Of a stretch of 64,000 nt of DNA, positions 46,210-56,138 are shown piece after piece. The position numbers and the translations under genes are program-made. The notes below the pieces were generated by a model. That model saw only the letters and a list, made by a program, of their open reading frames with translations, made no database searches and was not told the origin of the DNA. The stretch spans positions 62,001-126,000 of the forward strand of contig NZ_FOIA01000001.1 of assembly GCF_900111605.1 (NCBI RefSeq), given 5' to 3'. This DNA comes from Nitrosomonas marina. Lineage in GTDB: Bacteria > Pseudomonadota > Gammaproteobacteria > Burkholderiales > Nitrosomonadaceae. Position 1 is the stretch's first letter; each line of letters opens with the position of its first letter.

Positions 46210-47601
46210 TCAATGACGCAATCCTTCGGATACTTTGCCTGGCTCTTTATGCTCCAGAGGTTGGGGTTCAAGTACGGCGACGGTGAGTCGGTCATCATCA
46301 AAATATTTTTCCGCAACCATGCGAATTTGATCTGCGGTTACTGTCTGCAGTTTCTCAAGTATGAGATCAATATCCCGGTAGGAGAGTCCGATACTTTCCA
46401 ATCTGCCAATCTGCATAGTCTGTGCGAAAATGGAATCGAGTTGATAAACTTGGCTGGCGATAACCTGGGCCTTCACTCGATTTAATTCTTCATCGGTCAC
46501 CTTATTTTCTATCATTTGCTTGATTTCCGTACGAAATGCCTGCTCCAGTTCTTCAGCAGTTTTTCCGGGGCTAGGTGTACCGCCAAGCAAAAACATGCTT
46601 TGGCCACGGCCGGTCGCTGTATAGCTGGCGCTTACAGAGTTGGCGATTTGAAGTCCGCGCACCAGTGATTTATTCAGTCTGGCAGATGCATGTCCGTCAA
46701 GTATGCTTTCAAGTACCTCGAGTGCGAAAGGCTCCCAGTCCTCGTCAGGATCATGTATAACCGGTGTATGATATCCCATGAGCAGATAAGGCAATTCAGC
46801 CGGCGCCTTGACGGTGATACGTTTAATACCAAGCTGGGGTGGCTCGGTCTGCGGTTTGCGCTTGTCCAGTGAGAGTACAGGGCGTGCCGGTATCTTGCCA
46901 TAATACCGCTGTGCCAGCGTTTTTACTTCGCCAGGATTGACGTCACCGGTAATAACGAGTACCGCGTTGTTGGGTGTATACCAGCGGTCATACCATGTTT
47001 GTGCATCTTCGACGGTCATGTTCTCAAGATCGTTCATCCAGCCGATGACCGGGCGACGGTATGGGTGAGACTGATAAGCGGTTGCCAGCATTTTCTCAAA
47101 TAACAATGAACGCGCCTGGTCATCGGTCCTAAGCCGTCGTTCTTCCATAACAACTTTGATTTCTTTGGAAAATTCTTCTTCAGTTAGCTTCAGGTTTTGC
47201 ATGCGATCTGCTTCAAGCTCCATGGAGAGCGGCAAAAAATCCTTATGCAGTTGTTGAAAATAACCGGTATAGTCGCGGCTGGTGAAAGCATTGTCACGTC
47301 CGCCGGCAGCAGCGATACGCTTGGAAAATTCTCCACCGGGGATTTTCTCAGTACCTTTGAACATCATGTGCTCAAGAACATGTGCTACACCTGTTACACC
47401 GTTTGTTTCGTCGACGCTGCCGGCTTTATACATCAATAGCGACACAACAACAGGTGAGCGATGATCTTCCTTGACAACCAGTTTCAAGCCATTTTCGAGT
47501 ATGTATTCATGTGGATTTGCACTTAGGGGACTTGCCACCCAGTATTGGGATATCATCAGCAATGCGATGATCGAAAAAGTTTTACAGTAAACTGGCTTCA
47601 T
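46210..47601 (-). CDS. M16 family zinc metallopeptidase
   Basis: The start was set at ATG 47601, giving 463 residues with a clear signal peptide ending near LSA; a longer frame from 47703 overlaps the divergent ftsY start and is less likely. The inverted zinc motif HxxEH is present as HVLEH, with the downstream Glu in 'EIKVVMEERRLRTDDQ'. It is one M16 unit with its C-terminal partner half ('NPGEVKTLAQRYYGKIP'). PqqL-like periplasmic peptidases of this size often occur as pairs, an active copy and an inactive copy; only one is seen here. It probably acts on periplasmic peptides. Divergent from ftsY with an 80-base gap. Confidence 0.9.
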   Translation of the reverse strand: MKPVYCKTFSIIALLMISQYWVASPLSANPHEYILENGLKLVVKEDHRSPVVVSLLMYKAGSVDETNGVTGVAHVLEHMMFKGTEKIPGGEFSKRIAAAGGRDNAFTSRDYTGYFQQLHKDFLPLSMELEADRMQNLKLTEEEFSKEIKVVMEERRLRTDDQARSLLFEKMLATAYQSHPYRRPVIGWMNDLENMTVEDAQTWYDRWYTPNNAVLVITGDVNPGEVKTLAQRYYGKIPARPVLSLDKRKPQTEPPQLGIKRITVKAPAELPYLLMGYHTPVIHDPDEDWEPFALEVLESILDGHASARLNKSLVRGLQIANSVSASYTATGRGQSMFLLGGTPSPGKTAEELEQAFRTEIKQMIENKVTDEELNRVKAQVIASQVYQLDSIFAQTMQIGRLESIGLSYRDIDLILEKLQTVTADQIRMVAEKYFDDDRLTVAVLEPQPLEHKEPGKVSEGLRH

Positions 47602-47680
47602 TTTTGCTAACCTAATATGATCAAACAGAATAAAATTAGTATGTGAATGTATTATAGCAATCAGGACAGAGCCTACCAGA

Positions 47681-48817
47681 ATGTTTAATTTTTTTAAATC
47701 CAAAAAGAAAGAATCCGAACATGCCAGTCAGACTGAAGAGTCGGCCAGAAAAAATGACACTGCTGAAACAGAAAGCCATTTTTTCGAAGATGATCAATCT
47801 AAATTAGTTCAAACTGATCAACCGGAAACGCTGCCGGATTCTGTCGCTGAATCCGGAACCCAGACACGGGATGAATCCAGTCCGCTCAGTTTCGCGGGAA
47901 AAATTCGTCTGGGATTGACACGAACTCGCCAGAATCTGGGTAGACAATTGTCCGGTTTGTTTGGCGGTGGCGGAAAAATTGATGAAGAACTGTATGAAGA
48001 ATTGGAGACCATCCTGTTGACGGCAGATACAGGCGTCAATGCGACAACCCAATTACTTGAGGATCTTCGTGTACAAGTCAAAAAGAAGGGGTTGACAGAA
48101 GCGGCGGAGCTGAAGACAGCATTGAAGGAGTCCCTGGTAGGTATGCTAAAACCACTGGAAAAATCCCTAGATACCACATCAAACAAGCCGTTTGTTATTA
48201 TGATTACTGGTGTGAACGGAGTGGGCAAGACGACGTCAATCGGCAAGCTGGCCAAATATTTTCAGGCACGTGGACAATCAGTGTTACTTGCAGCTGGAGA
48301 TACATTTCGTGCTGCTGCCCGTGAACAACTGATCGCGTGGGGAGAGCGAAACAGTGTGACGGTGATTGCACCTGACAGTGATTCCGCTAAAAAAAGCGAC
48401 CCGGCGGCAGTAATTTTCGATGCCATTAATGCGGCAAAGGCCCGCGAAATAGATATTGTTTTGGCGGACACTGCAGGTCGCTTGACGACACAACTGCATT
48501 TGATGGAGGAAATCAAAAAGGTAAAACGCGTAATTGCCAAGGCCATGCCGAATGCGCCGCATGAAGTTATGCTGGTGCTGGATGCCAACACCGGACAAAA
48601 TGCGGTGACGCAGGTACGTGCATTTGACGAGGCACTGAATGTCACGGGTCTTATCCTGACCAAGCTCGATGGTACGGCAAAAGGCGGTGTGGTTGCAGCT
48701 ATACGCGGTCAGTACACTCAAAACCCGCCTGCATTGCGATTTATCGGTGTAGGAGAAGGTGTCGACGATCTCCGGCCCTTTAATGCGGAAGAGTTTGTCG
48801 ACGCCATGTTTGACTAG
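47681..48817 (+). CDS. ftsY: Signal recognition particle receptor FtsY
   Basis: The 378-residue product has the acidic N-terminal A region (about 1-70), the four-helix N domain and the GTPase domain. G1 is GVNGVGKTTSIGKLA at about 175-190, G3 is DTAGRL and G4 is TKLDGTAKGG. It docks ribosome-SRP complexes at the inner membrane. It is the first gene of the conserved ftsY-ftsE-ftsX block; ftsE starts 99 bases downstream. Confidence 0.97.
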   Translation: MFNFFKSKKKESEHASQTEESARKNDTAETESHFFEDDQSKLVQTDQPETLPDSVAESGTQTRDESSPLSFAGKIRLGLTRTRQNLGRQLSGLFGGGGKIDEELYEELETILLTADTGVNATTQLLEDLRVQVKKKGLTEAAELKTALKESLVGMLKPLEKSLDTTSNKPFVIMITGVNGVGKTTSIGKLAKYFQARGQSVLLAAGDTFRAAAREQLIAWGERNSVTVIAPDSDSAKKSDPAAVIFDAINAAKAREIDIVLADTAGRLTTQLHLMEEIKKVKRVIAKAMPNAPHEVMLVLDANTGQNAVTQVRAFDEALNVTGLILTKLDGTAKGGVVAAIRGQYTQNPPALRFIGVGEGVDDLRPFNAEEFVDAMFD

Positions 48818-48916
48818 CCGGTGGTGTTTTCGGCTGATCTGTTGTGTAAGTACTGTGTTTGTCACAGAATTTAGTCATGTTTAAAGACTGCTCGTCTCCG
48901 TACTAATCGAGGCTGT

Positions 48917-49570
48917 ATGATTCATTTCAAGCAAGTGAGTAAGCGTTTCCCCGATGGATATCAGGCATTGAATAATATCGATTTAAATATTGACGCGGGT
49001 GAAATGGTTTTTTTAACGGGACATTCCGGAGCGGGTAAAAGTACATTACTGAAGTTGATTGCGGCTATCGACCGACCGACCTCTGGGGTTATCGCGATCA
49101 ACGGACACAATATCGTACAGTTGAGACCTGCTGCATTACCGTTTTTGCGTCGAAAAATCGGTTTTGTGTTTCAGGACTATAAACTACTGTTTGACAGGAA
49201 CGTCTATGAAAATGTGCTGCTGCCTTTACAGATTAGTGGTTTTGACAACAAAATTACGGCTGGAAGAGTACGCGCCGCACTCGATAAGGTTGGCCTGTTA
49301 AAAAAAGAAAAAGCCATGCCGATTACACTTTCCGGCGGCGAACGGCAGCGATTGTGCATTGCGCGAGCTGTGGTGCATCGGCCGTTGATTCTAATTGCTG
49401 ATGAGCCGACAGGCAATCTGGATATGGCGTATGCGCGGGAGATCATGACAATTTTCCATTCATTTCATCAGGTAGGTGTAACTGTATTAATTGCAACGCA
49501 CGATGCGTCATTGCTGGAAGAAAACCGGTATCGTGTGCTGTCATTGCAGCATGGAAAATTTGCGGCATGA
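48917..49570 (+). CDS. ftsE: Cell-division ATP-binding protein FtsE
   Basis: The 217-residue product is a compact ABC ATPase: Walker [13 protein letters not shown] at about 36-47, signature [14 protein letters not shown], Walker [14 protein letters not shown] and the switch His in IATHD. With FtsX it controls periplasmic amidase activation at the septum. It overlaps ftsX by four bases (ATGA). Confidence 0.97.
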   Translation: MIHFKQVSKRFPDGYQALNNIDLNIDAGEMVFLTGHSGAGKSTLLKLIAAIDRPTSGVIAINGHNIVQLRPAALPFLRRKIGFVFQDYKLLFDRNVYENVLLPLQISGFDNKITAGRVRAALDKVGLLKKEKAMPITLSGGERQRLCIARAVVHRPLILIADEPTGNLDMAYAREIMTIFHSFHQVGVTVLIATHDASLLEENRYRVLSLQHGKFAA

Positions 49571-50481
49571 TCAAAGCCTGGTTGAGTCAGCACGTTTTTG
49601 TTTTCGGACAGGCGCTCAAACGCATGGTGCTGTCACCCGTAACCAATCTGCTGAGTATACTGGTGATGGGAATAGCATTCAGTCTGCCGGTCGGGGTTTA
49701 TATATTGCTGCAAAATTTACATGCAATTTCTGGACAGACAACCGTTACGCCGCAAATGAGCCTGTTTTTTAAACAGCATGCAACAGAACAGGATATCGAC
49801 ACGATTCGTAACCTGCTGCAAGAGCAAAAACGGGTCGTGCGAATTGAATTTGTCTCCAAGGATCAGGCTTTGCTGCAACTACAACAGAGTGGTGGTTTGG
49901 GAGACATTATGCATAGCCTTGGACGAAATCCCTTGCCGGATGCATTTGTTGTCGACATACAGGATGCGAACATCGAAGCACTGGATCAGCTCCAGACGAC
50001 CATGCAGGGATGGCCGGAAATCGAATATGTGCAGTTTGATTCGGTCTGGACCAAACGTCTGGAAGCGATATTGAATTTCGGACGCGTGGTGGTTTTGTTG
50101 TTGTTTGCATTGTTGAGCGTTGCCGTGGTTGCTGTGATGTTTAATACCATTAGATTGCAGATTATGACCAGACGCGATGAAATTGAGTTGTCTAAGCTCA
50201 TTGGTGCAACAGATGGTTTTATCCGGCGGCCTTTCCTTTATTTTGGCGCAATCCAGGGGCTGGCAGGCGGTATAACAGCTTGGTTGATTATTGCGCTGGT
50301 ATTACAAGCGATAAATGATGAACTCAAGACGCTGGCCGATCTGTATGCCTGGGATGTGCATTTACAGCATCTTCCTGAGCGGGACAGCATCAGCCTGCTG
50401 CTATTTGCCGCTTGGCTGGGCTGGCTGGGTGCGCGCCTCGCTGTTGCCGGCCATCTCAAACGAATCGAATCCGATACATAG
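49567..50481 (+). CDS. ftsX: Cell-division permease-like protein FtsX
   Basis: The 304-residue product has four transmembrane helices (about 30-52, 172-195, 225-250, 275-295). A periplasmic domain lies between the first two. The C-terminal region carries a standard MacB/FtsX-type permease motif with 'RRDEIELSKLIGATDGFIRR'. It transmits the FtsE ATPase state to EnvC/NlpD-type amidase activators in the periplasm. ATGA overlap with ftsE indicates coupled translation. Confidence 0.95.
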   Translation: MIKAWLSQHVFVFGQALKRMVLSPVTNLLSILVMGIAFSLPVGVYILLQNLHAISGQTTVTPQMSLFFKQHATEQDIDTIRNLLQEQKRVVRIEFVSKDQALLQLQQSGGLGDIMHSLGRNPLPDAFVVDIQDANIEALDQLQTTMQGWPEIEYVQFDSVWTKRLEAILNFGRVVVLLLFALLSVAVVAVMFNTIRLQIMTRRDEIELSKLIGATDGFIRRPFLYFGAIQGLAGGITAWLIIALVLQAINDELKTLADLYAWDVHLQHLPERDSISLLLFAAWLGWLGARLAVAGHLKRIESDT

Positions 50482-50573
50482 AGCTGAGTCTGGTGCTGGC
50501 ATCTGATTCAGGATGTTAAACGAATTCATGCATTGCAGGAAAAATCATAAAAAAAGATTAGATTAATAATATT

Positions 50574-50603
50574 TTTACATAATGTTGAACTCACGGCTAT
50601 ATT
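50574..50603 (+). promoter_or_regulatory. Putative sigma-70-like promoter of rpoH
   Basis: A TTTACA -35 (50574-50579) and TATATT -10 (50598-50603) are separated by 18 bases. They lie immediately before the CIRCE operator, so HrcA binding would cover the start site. Prediction by eye only. Confidence 0.55.
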
Positions 50604-50628
50604 CGCACTCTTAAGCTGAGAGTGCTAA
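50602..50628 (+). promoter_or_regulatory. CIRCE element (HrcA operator) upstream of rpoH
   Basis: The inverted repeat TTCGCACTC, nine bases, GAGTGCTAA matches the CIRCE consensus TTAGCACTC-N9-GAGTGCTAA at 17 of 18 arm positions. It lies 63 bases before the rpoH ATG. HrcA binds CIRCE to repress heat-shock genes, so rpoH is probably under HrcA control here. Confidence 0.9.
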
Positions 50629-50690
50629 AATAATAAACAGATTTTATTGAGCGGATATTATTATTTGAACGAGGTAAAGAGGAGAATATC

Positions 50691-51533
50691 ATGACGTATG
50701 CTTTAACGGTACCGTCCATAAGCGGGAATCTTGAAAGCTATATCCAGTCGGCGAATTCTTTTCCGTTACTGTCTCAGGAAGAAGAAAACAAGCTTGCAAG
50801 ACGCTTACGGGATCAGGGCGATATCAAAGCAGCGCAGCAGCTGATATTGTCGCATTTGCGTTTTGTCGTGACGATTGCGCGCGGTTACAAGGGCTATGGT
50901 CTGCCGCAGGCAGATCTTATTCAGGAAGGCAATGTGGGCCTGATGAAAGCAGTCAAGCGTTTTGACCCCGAGCGTGGCGTACGGCTGGTATCGTTTGCGG
51001 TGCACTGGATCAAGGCTGAAATTCATGAATTTATCATGCGGAACTGGCGGTTGGTTAAAATCGCAACTACCAAGCAGCAGCGAAAACTGTTTTTTAATTT
51101 ACGCAGCCTGAAGCAAGGGCTGGATACCATGGGTCCAGGAGAAGTGAAGCAGGTTGCTGAGCAATTGAATGTCAAGCCTGAGGAAGTGGTTGAAATGGAA
51201 AAGCGTTTCAACGGTAATGACATTTCACTTGAACCGCTGTCTGACGAAGAAGACGACTACTATAGTCCGATTGCCTATTTGACTGACGGCTCAGATCCAT
51301 CGCAGATACTCGAAGCAGAACAGGACAGAACACGCCGCGGTGAGGGATTACAACAGTCCCTGGACTGTCTTGACGAACGCAGCCGTCACATTATCGAAGC
51401 GCGCTGGCTTAGAGAAGAAGATACGGCGACATTGCATGAGCTAGCGGACGAACTGGGCGTTTCGGCTGAGCGAGTACGGCAGATTGAAGCAAAGGCCATT
51501 CAAAAAATACGCCATTTACTAACAGCGCAGTAG
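50691..51533 (+). CDS. rpoH: RNA polymerase heat-shock sigma factor RpoH (sigma-32)
   Basis: The 280-residue product has sigma region 2 ('RFDPERGVRLVSFAVHWIKAE'), the RpoH-box stretch 'ATTKQQRKLFFNLRSL' and a region 4 helix-turn-helix 'ELADELGVSAERVRQIEAKA'. AGAGGAG lies seven bases upstream of the start ATG. It directs transcription of chaperone and protease genes. The CIRCE element upstream indicates HrcA control of its own transcription. It ends at a strong bidirectional terminator shared with smbP. Confidence 0.97.
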   Translation: MTYALTVPSISGNLESYIQSANSFPLLSQEEENKLARRLRDQGDIKAAQQLILSHLRFVVTIARGYKGYGLPQADLIQEGNVGLMKAVKRFDPERGVRLVSFAVHWIKAEIHEFIMRNWRLVKIATTKQQRKLFFNLRSLKQGLDTMGPGEVKQVAEQLNVKPEEVVEMEKRFNGNDISLEPLSDEEDDYYSPIAYLTDGSDPSQILEAEQDRTRRGEGLQQSLDCLDERSRHIIEARWLREEDTATLHELADELGVSAERVRQIEAKAIQKIRHLLTAQ

Positions 51534-51577
51534 GTCGTTGTGCCAATGCCAGGTTGGCAGATTGAAGCCACAAAAAA

Positions 51578-51606
51578 ACCCTCAGAAAAAAACTGAGGGT
51601 TTTTTT
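51578..51606. terminator. Bidirectional Rho-independent terminator between rpoH and smbP
   Basis: An eight-base-pair stem (accctcag and ctgagggt) with an A7 loop is flanked by seven A residues on the left and seven T residues on the right. It terminates both convergent genes. Confidence 0.93.
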
Positions 51607-51622
51607 AATAATTAGCTAGCTA

Positions 51623-51967
51623 TTAATGCCCTGATTTACGCATATGCATGATAGCTTCTTTCATATGCTTCGCACCTTCGTCGGCATGTCCCATTTTGCC
51701 ATGCTTGATTGATTCTTCCATATGTTTTATGGCTTCTGTCATATGTTTATGTGCTGCGGCATGCGCTTCTTCAGCTTCTTTTGCATGTTGCAAAGCTTTT
51801 TCCGCATGCTCAACCAAAACCTTGGCATGCCCGTCTTCACCATGCGCAAGTGCTTGTCCTGCATGTTCCATGGCTTCAGAAGTATGTCCTGCATCGGATG
51901 CCAAAGCCTGATTGCTCAGGAATATAGCCAACACACCTACTGCGAATATAGTTGATAGCTGTTTCAT
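51623..51967 (-). CDS. smbP: Small metal-binding protein SmbP
   Basis: The start is ATG 51967 with GGAGG nine bases upstream. The 114-residue product has a signal peptide ending at ALA-SD and a mature part of about 91 residues rich in His, Ala, Glu, Lys and Met. Heptad-like units with HA or HM every seven residues (EHAGQAL, EHAEKAL, KHMTEAI, KHMEESI, KHMKEAI) form a helical repeat. This is the pattern of SmbP from Nitrosomonas europaea, a periplasmic protein that binds copper and other divalent metals. The gene is monocistronic, sharing a terminator with rpoH. It is a good taxonomic clue for this window. Confidence 0.93.
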   Translation of the reverse strand: MKQLSTIFAVGVLAIFLSNQALASDAGHTSEAMEHAGQALAHGEDGHAKVLVEHAEKALQHAKEAEEAHAAAHKHMTEAIKHMEESIKHGKMGHADEGAKHMKEAIMHMRKSGH

Positions 51968-52194
51968 TGTAACCTCCTCCATTTACATATTGAGTTTGCT
52001 TCTTTAGGACAACCCTCCACAATGCGCTTGTGCTATTTGCTACTATTTCCTATTGTCAATATTATCAACAAGCACACATATATTATTTATAACATAAAGT
52101 GGCTGATAAAAACATAAGTATTGTTACTTACTCGTTACGTGTGCTGAAGGTCTACTAAAAATCATGACGATTTTGATCATTTTTGATTTCAACG

Positions 52195-53193
52195 CTACTG
52201 TAGCGCCGGTGCCTGATCGAAGATTTCGGTAATCTGACTGAACGATGCGCCAGGCGATGTTCCACCGCCGATGGCATACAGCCGTCCATCGACAACAGCC
52301 ACACCCAGGCCGTGTCTTGCCGTTGGCATAGGCGGCATGATTACCCAGCGGTCATTGTCGGGAAGATATTTTTCATTGCTGTCAAACGTTCCTTCATCCG
52401 ATTCGCCACCGAGTATGTAGATATGATCGTTGATTACGCCGGCACCGATTCCGCTGCGGGCAGTTGGTAAATTTGCTTTGTACTCCCATTGATCAGAAGC
52501 GGAGTCATACGCTTCAACCACGCTGGTGTTTTGCTGGTATTTCAAATTAGATCGTCCGCCGATTGCGTAGATTTTGGAACCGGCTGCTGCAACAGCAAGA
52601 TGATCGCGAGGAGCAGACAAGGGTGCGCCGGTTGTCCAGGAATCGGTGGCCGGATCGTAAATTTCGGTGGCGCCGGTGTTTTGTTTGCCGTCGTAACCGC
52701 CGATTGCGTATATCCGGCCCTGATGAACGGTTACGCCAAGTGCGCCACGTGCGGTTGGCATAGGTGCTCGTTCTCGCCAGGTTTGAGTGACAGGGTCGTA
52801 TTCATAAACAGTGTTGACAGGATGCCAGACAGTTAAGCCGGATTTCGTGAACCCACCAATGACATATAGAAATCCACCGTGGGCTGCAATACCGGCGTGG
52901 TGTCGTCCTTCTGGCAAAGGTGTTGATACGGTCCAGCTATCTGTTGCAGGGTTGTAAATCTCTACATCCCGGCTGACAGCAAAATCCAGAATATTACTGA
53001 TGCTTGGCCGGTTGAAGCCACCGACAGCATAGATTTTGCTGCCTAATGTTGTTGCGGCTATTTCTGTGCGTTTGCTTGGGGCAGGTGCACCCTGGCTCCA
53101 GATTCCGAGTCCCGACTCCGCATGAATCAACGGTGCATGTCCATGTGAAAGAGAGAGAATCAGTGCTGACATAACGAGTTGACGTTGTAACAT
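52195..53193 (-). CDS. Exported Kelch-repeat beta-propeller protein
   Basis: The 332-residue product has a signal peptide (about 1-26) and six Kelch units. Each has a double glycine after a hydrophobic strand (AVGGF, VIGGF, AIGGYD, AIGGRS, ILGGES, AIGGGT) and a spaced Tyr-Trp pattern (YDPATDSW). The repeats would form one propeller in the periplasm or outside. AGGA lies close upstream of the ATG. No enzymatic domain is attached, and its partner is unknown. It stands alone between smbP and hemF on the same strand. Confidence 0.88.
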   Translation of the reverse strand: MLQRQLVMSALILSLSHGHAPLIHAESGLGIWSQGAPAPSKRTEIAATTLGSKIYAVGGFNRPSISNILDFAVSRDVEIYNPATDSWTVSTPLPEGRHHAGIAAHGGFLYVIGGFTKSGLTVWHPVNTVYEYDPVTQTWRERAPMPTARGALGVTVHQGRIYAIGGYDGKQNTGATEIYDPATDSWTTGAPLSAPRDHLAVAAAGSKIYAIGGRSNLKYQQNTSVVEAYDSASDQWEYKANLPTARSGIGAGVINDHIYILGGESDEGTFDSNEKYLPDNDRWVIMPPMPTARHGLGVAVVDGRLYAIGGGTSPGASFSQITEIFDQAPALQ

Positions 53194-53371
53194 TGAGCAT
53201 CCTCCAGTTAAACTTTTTCACAGAATTCATTGTATTGCGATGTCGAAATGGTTGCTTTACAAGTAAGTCCATGCATGGAATATTCAAGCATTGCATGCCG
53301 TATCGTTACGTGCGATAAATCATTTAATCGAATCAATGGTCAGAAAGGAGTAAATCGGTACCGCGGATCGG

Positions 53372-54268
53372 CTAAACCCAGTCTTTGCCAATCAAAAAAT
53401 CAGTGTAGAGCCTGCTTTCCTCACTGCCGGCTTCGGGTTTCCAGTCATAGCGCCATTTGACAACCGGCGGCAGTGACATCAAAATGGATTCAGTACGTCC
53501 ACCAGTCTGCAGCCCAAATAAAGTACCGCGGTCCCAGACCAGATTGAATTCAACATAACGGCCGCGCCGGTAAGCCTGGAAATCGCGTTCTCTTTCGCCA
53601 TATGGTGTGTCCTTGCGTTTTTCCAGTATCGGTCGATACGCACTTAGAAAATTGTTGCCGACGTTTTGTGTCATTTTAAAGCAGGTCGCAAAGTCCGGCT
53701 GATTCCAGTCATCAAAAAATAACCCGCCGATCCCGCGCGGCTCGTTACGGTGTTTTAAAAAGAAATATTCATCACACCATTTTTTCAGGCGAGGATAACA
53801 TTCACTGCCAAATGGTTGTAATGCATCCCTGCAGACTTGATGAAAGTGAATAGCATCCTCTTCAAAACCATAATACGGCGTCAGATCCATGCCGCCGCCG
53901 AACCACCAGACCGGATCCGCATTCTCTTTGCGCGCTTCAAAGTAGCGCACGTTCATGTGTACTGTGGGTGCATATGGGTTGCGTGGATGAAGAACAAGTG
54001 AAACACCCATCGCTTCAAATGATCTGCCGGATAATTCCGGGCGTGCCGCCGTGGCCGATGCGGGCAAACCGCTGCCGTAAACATGAGAAAAATTGACGCC
54101 GCCGCGCTCGAGAACGTTACCTTCCTCGATCACGGTGCTTATTCCACCACCGCCCCCGGGTCGGTCCCATTGATCACGATGGAATGTTTTACCATCCACC
54201 TGTTCAATTGTCGAGACGATATCGGTTTGAAGCTGGGTCAGATAATCTTTAACTTGTGATGTGCTCAT
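53372..54268 (-). CDS. hemF: Oxygen-dependent coproporphyrinogen III oxidase HemF
   Basis: The 298-residue product is the usual length for the aerobic enzyme. Signature segments are present: '[20 protein letters not shown]' with the active-site region, and '[20 protein letters not shown]' downstream. It converts coproporphyrinogen III to protoporphyrinogen IX using oxygen, in the cytoplasm. It diverges from aroC with a 293-base gap. The strict need for oxygen fits an aerobic ammonia oxidiser. Confidence 0.96.
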   Translation of the reverse strand: MSTSQVKDYLTQLQTDIVSTIEQVDGKTFHRDQWDRPGGGGGISTVIEEGNVLERGGVNFSHVYGSGLPASATAARPELSGRSFEAMGVSLVLHPRNPYAPTVHMNVRYFEARKENADPVWWFGGGMDLTPYYGFEEDAIHFHQVCRDALQPFGSECYPRLKKWCDEYFFLKHRNEPRGIGGLFFDDWNQPDFATCFKMTQNVGNNFLSAYRPILEKRKDTPYGERERDFQAYRRGRYVEFNLVWDRGTLFGLQTGGRTESILMSLPPVVKWRYDWKPEAGSEESRLYTDFLIGKDWV

Positions 54269-54561
54269 TCAATCTCCTGTGTTGCTGCGCATATTGAACT
54301 GAAAAAGTCTAGAGGCATTAATCCTGTAAATTCAAAGACGGCTATGTCCGGACTCAATGCCGTTGTTTTTCTTTTTTGTGTTTATAATAGTGAAATAGCC
54401 AATTGGCCGATTCGCTGCATTTTACCCGTTATATAACATGATTAAAGCATAATGTACTTGATTTTTCTCAAATGCTGCCCAGCAGCAGTTTGTTAAAACA
54501 CTGGGATTGCAGATTGATAGTTCTGATTTGATGATAATAAAATTTAGAGGAAAATTTACGC

Positions 54562-55647
54562 ATGTCCGGAAATACATTTGGCAAGCTTTTCAGCATTACA
54601 TCTTTTGGCGAATCGCATGGCCCTGCAATCGGTTGTGTGGTCGACGGCTGTCCGCCCGGGCTGGAAATCAGTGTTGAGGACATCCAGCACGAGCTGGACA
54701 GGCGCAAGCCAGGTACTTCCAGACATGTGACACAGCGGCGTGAATCAGATACGGTTGAAATTCTGTCCGGTGTGTTTGAAGGTAAAACAACAGGTACGCC
54801 GATTGGTCTGTTGATTCGCAACGAGGATCAGCGCAGCAAGGATTACAGTAAAATCAAGGATGTGTTTCGCCCCGGACATGCAGACTATACCTATTGGCAG
54901 AAATACGGTATACGCGATTATCGTGGTGGTGGGCGCGCGTCAGCGCGCGAGACGGCGGTACGTGTGGCGGCCGGTGCAATTGCCAAGAAATGGTTGAACC
55001 AAAAATTCGGTATTGTGATCCGGGGGTATATGTCGCAGCTTGGGCCGATAGCGATTCCATTTAATTGTTGGGAGGATGTTGATCAAAACCCTTTTTTTGT
55101 GGCAGACAGTAGTCGCACGGAGCAGCTTGAGCAGTTTATGGATCAATTGCGCAAGTCTGGTGACTCTGTCGGTGCGAAAATCAGTGCCGTGGCTGACAAT
55201 GTGCCGGTCGGCTGGGGTGAACCGGTTTATGATCGTCTCGACGCTGAAATTGCATATGCCATGATGACAATTAACGCTGTCAAAGGTGTTGAGATAGGCG
55301 CAGGCTTTGCGAGTGTGACGCAACAAGGAACAGAGCATTCGGATGAGATGACGCCGGAAGGATTTCTCAGCAATAATGCGGGCGGCATACTGGGTGGAAT
55401 ATCGACTGGTCAGCCGATAACTGTTAATGTTGCCATCAAACCCACCTCCAGCATACGTCTGGGCAGGCGTTCCATCGATAAAAACGGCGAATCGGTGATT
55501 GTGGAAACACATGGTCGGCATGATCCTTGCGTCGGTATTCGCGCAACGCCAATCGTTGAGGCAATGCTTGCCCTGGTGTTGATCGACCATGCGCTGCGCC
55601 ACCGTGCACAAACTGCAGATGTTATATGCATGACGCCGAAAATTTGA
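54562..55647 (+). CDS. aroC: Chorismate synthase AroC
   Basis: The 361-residue product carries the family motifs '[19 protein letters not shown]', '[19 protein letters not shown]' and a C-terminal '[18 protein letters not shown]'. It makes chorismate from EPSP with reduced FMN. AGAGGAAA lies about ten bases upstream of the start. No operon partner is seen. Confidence 0.97.
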   Translation: MSGNTFGKLFSITSFGESHGPAIGCVVDGCPPGLEISVEDIQHELDRRKPGTSRHVTQRRESDTVEILSGVFEGKTTGTPIGLLIRNEDQRSKDYSKIKDVFRPGHADYTYWQKYGIRDYRGGGRASARETAVRVAAGAIAKKWLNQKFGIVIRGYMSQLGPIAIPFNCWEDVDQNPFFVADSSRTEQLEQFMDQLRKSGDSVGAKISAVADNVPVGWGEPVYDRLDAEIAYAMMTINAVKGVEIGAGFASVTQQGTEHSDEMTPEGFLSNNAGGILGGISTGQPITVNVAIKPTSSIRLGRRSIDKNGESVIVETHGRHDPCVGIRATPIVEAMLALVLIDHALRHRAQTADVICMTPKI

Positions 55648-55922
55648 GGTAACGCCGGTCTGCTTTTAAAGGGGGATCCCGCATTGGAGGAAGGATAAAT
55701 TGTGCAGCCACTACACCGAGCTGACAAGACGATAAATCTTGACGTGTTGTTGTTTACCCTTGACAAGCGGAATCAAATCACCCATTATCGCCGCCGCGAA
55801 CGAGAGGATTTCAGTAAAACAATCTGCCGGACTGAAATCTGTCCCGGTACATGGCAAGCGGCATCCAAAGTGAAGAGTAAATAAAAATAGAAGTTTGCAG
55901 CCCGCAACCAGCTTCAATCTGT

Positions 55923-55928
55923 TATAAT
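55923..55928 (+). promoter_or_regulatory. -10 box of tRNA promoter
   Basis: TATAAT is followed by a G/C-rich discriminator (cctgcgctgc), as in stringently controlled stable-RNA promoters. A well-spaced -35 was not found. It lies 33 bases before tRNA-Arg. Confidence 0.5.
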
Positions 55929-55960
55929 CCTGCGCTGCAAAGGAACACAGATTGTATTAA

Positions 55961-56037
55961 GCGCCCGTAGCTCAGTTGGATAGAGTACTTGGCTACGAAC
56001 CAAGGGGTCGTGGGTTCGAATCCTGCCGGGCGCGCCA
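55961..56037 (+). tRNA. tRNA-Arg (anticodon ACG)
   Basis: A complete 77-base cloverleaf with encoded CCA: acceptor stem gcgcccg/cgggcgc, discriminator G, D-arm 'agctcagttggatagagt', anticodon loop ctACGaa in a five-base stem, and T-arm 'gggttcgaatcct'. The anticodon reads CGN arginine codons. Confidence 0.97.
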
Positions 56038-56062
56038 ATCAATAGTTTTGCAGCATTAAACA

Positions 56063-56138
<76 letters not shown>

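Noticed and set aside
55702..55884. 60-codon plus-strand frame after aroC
   Set aside because: No ribosome-binding site or domain; a competing frame on the other strand of equal length exists.
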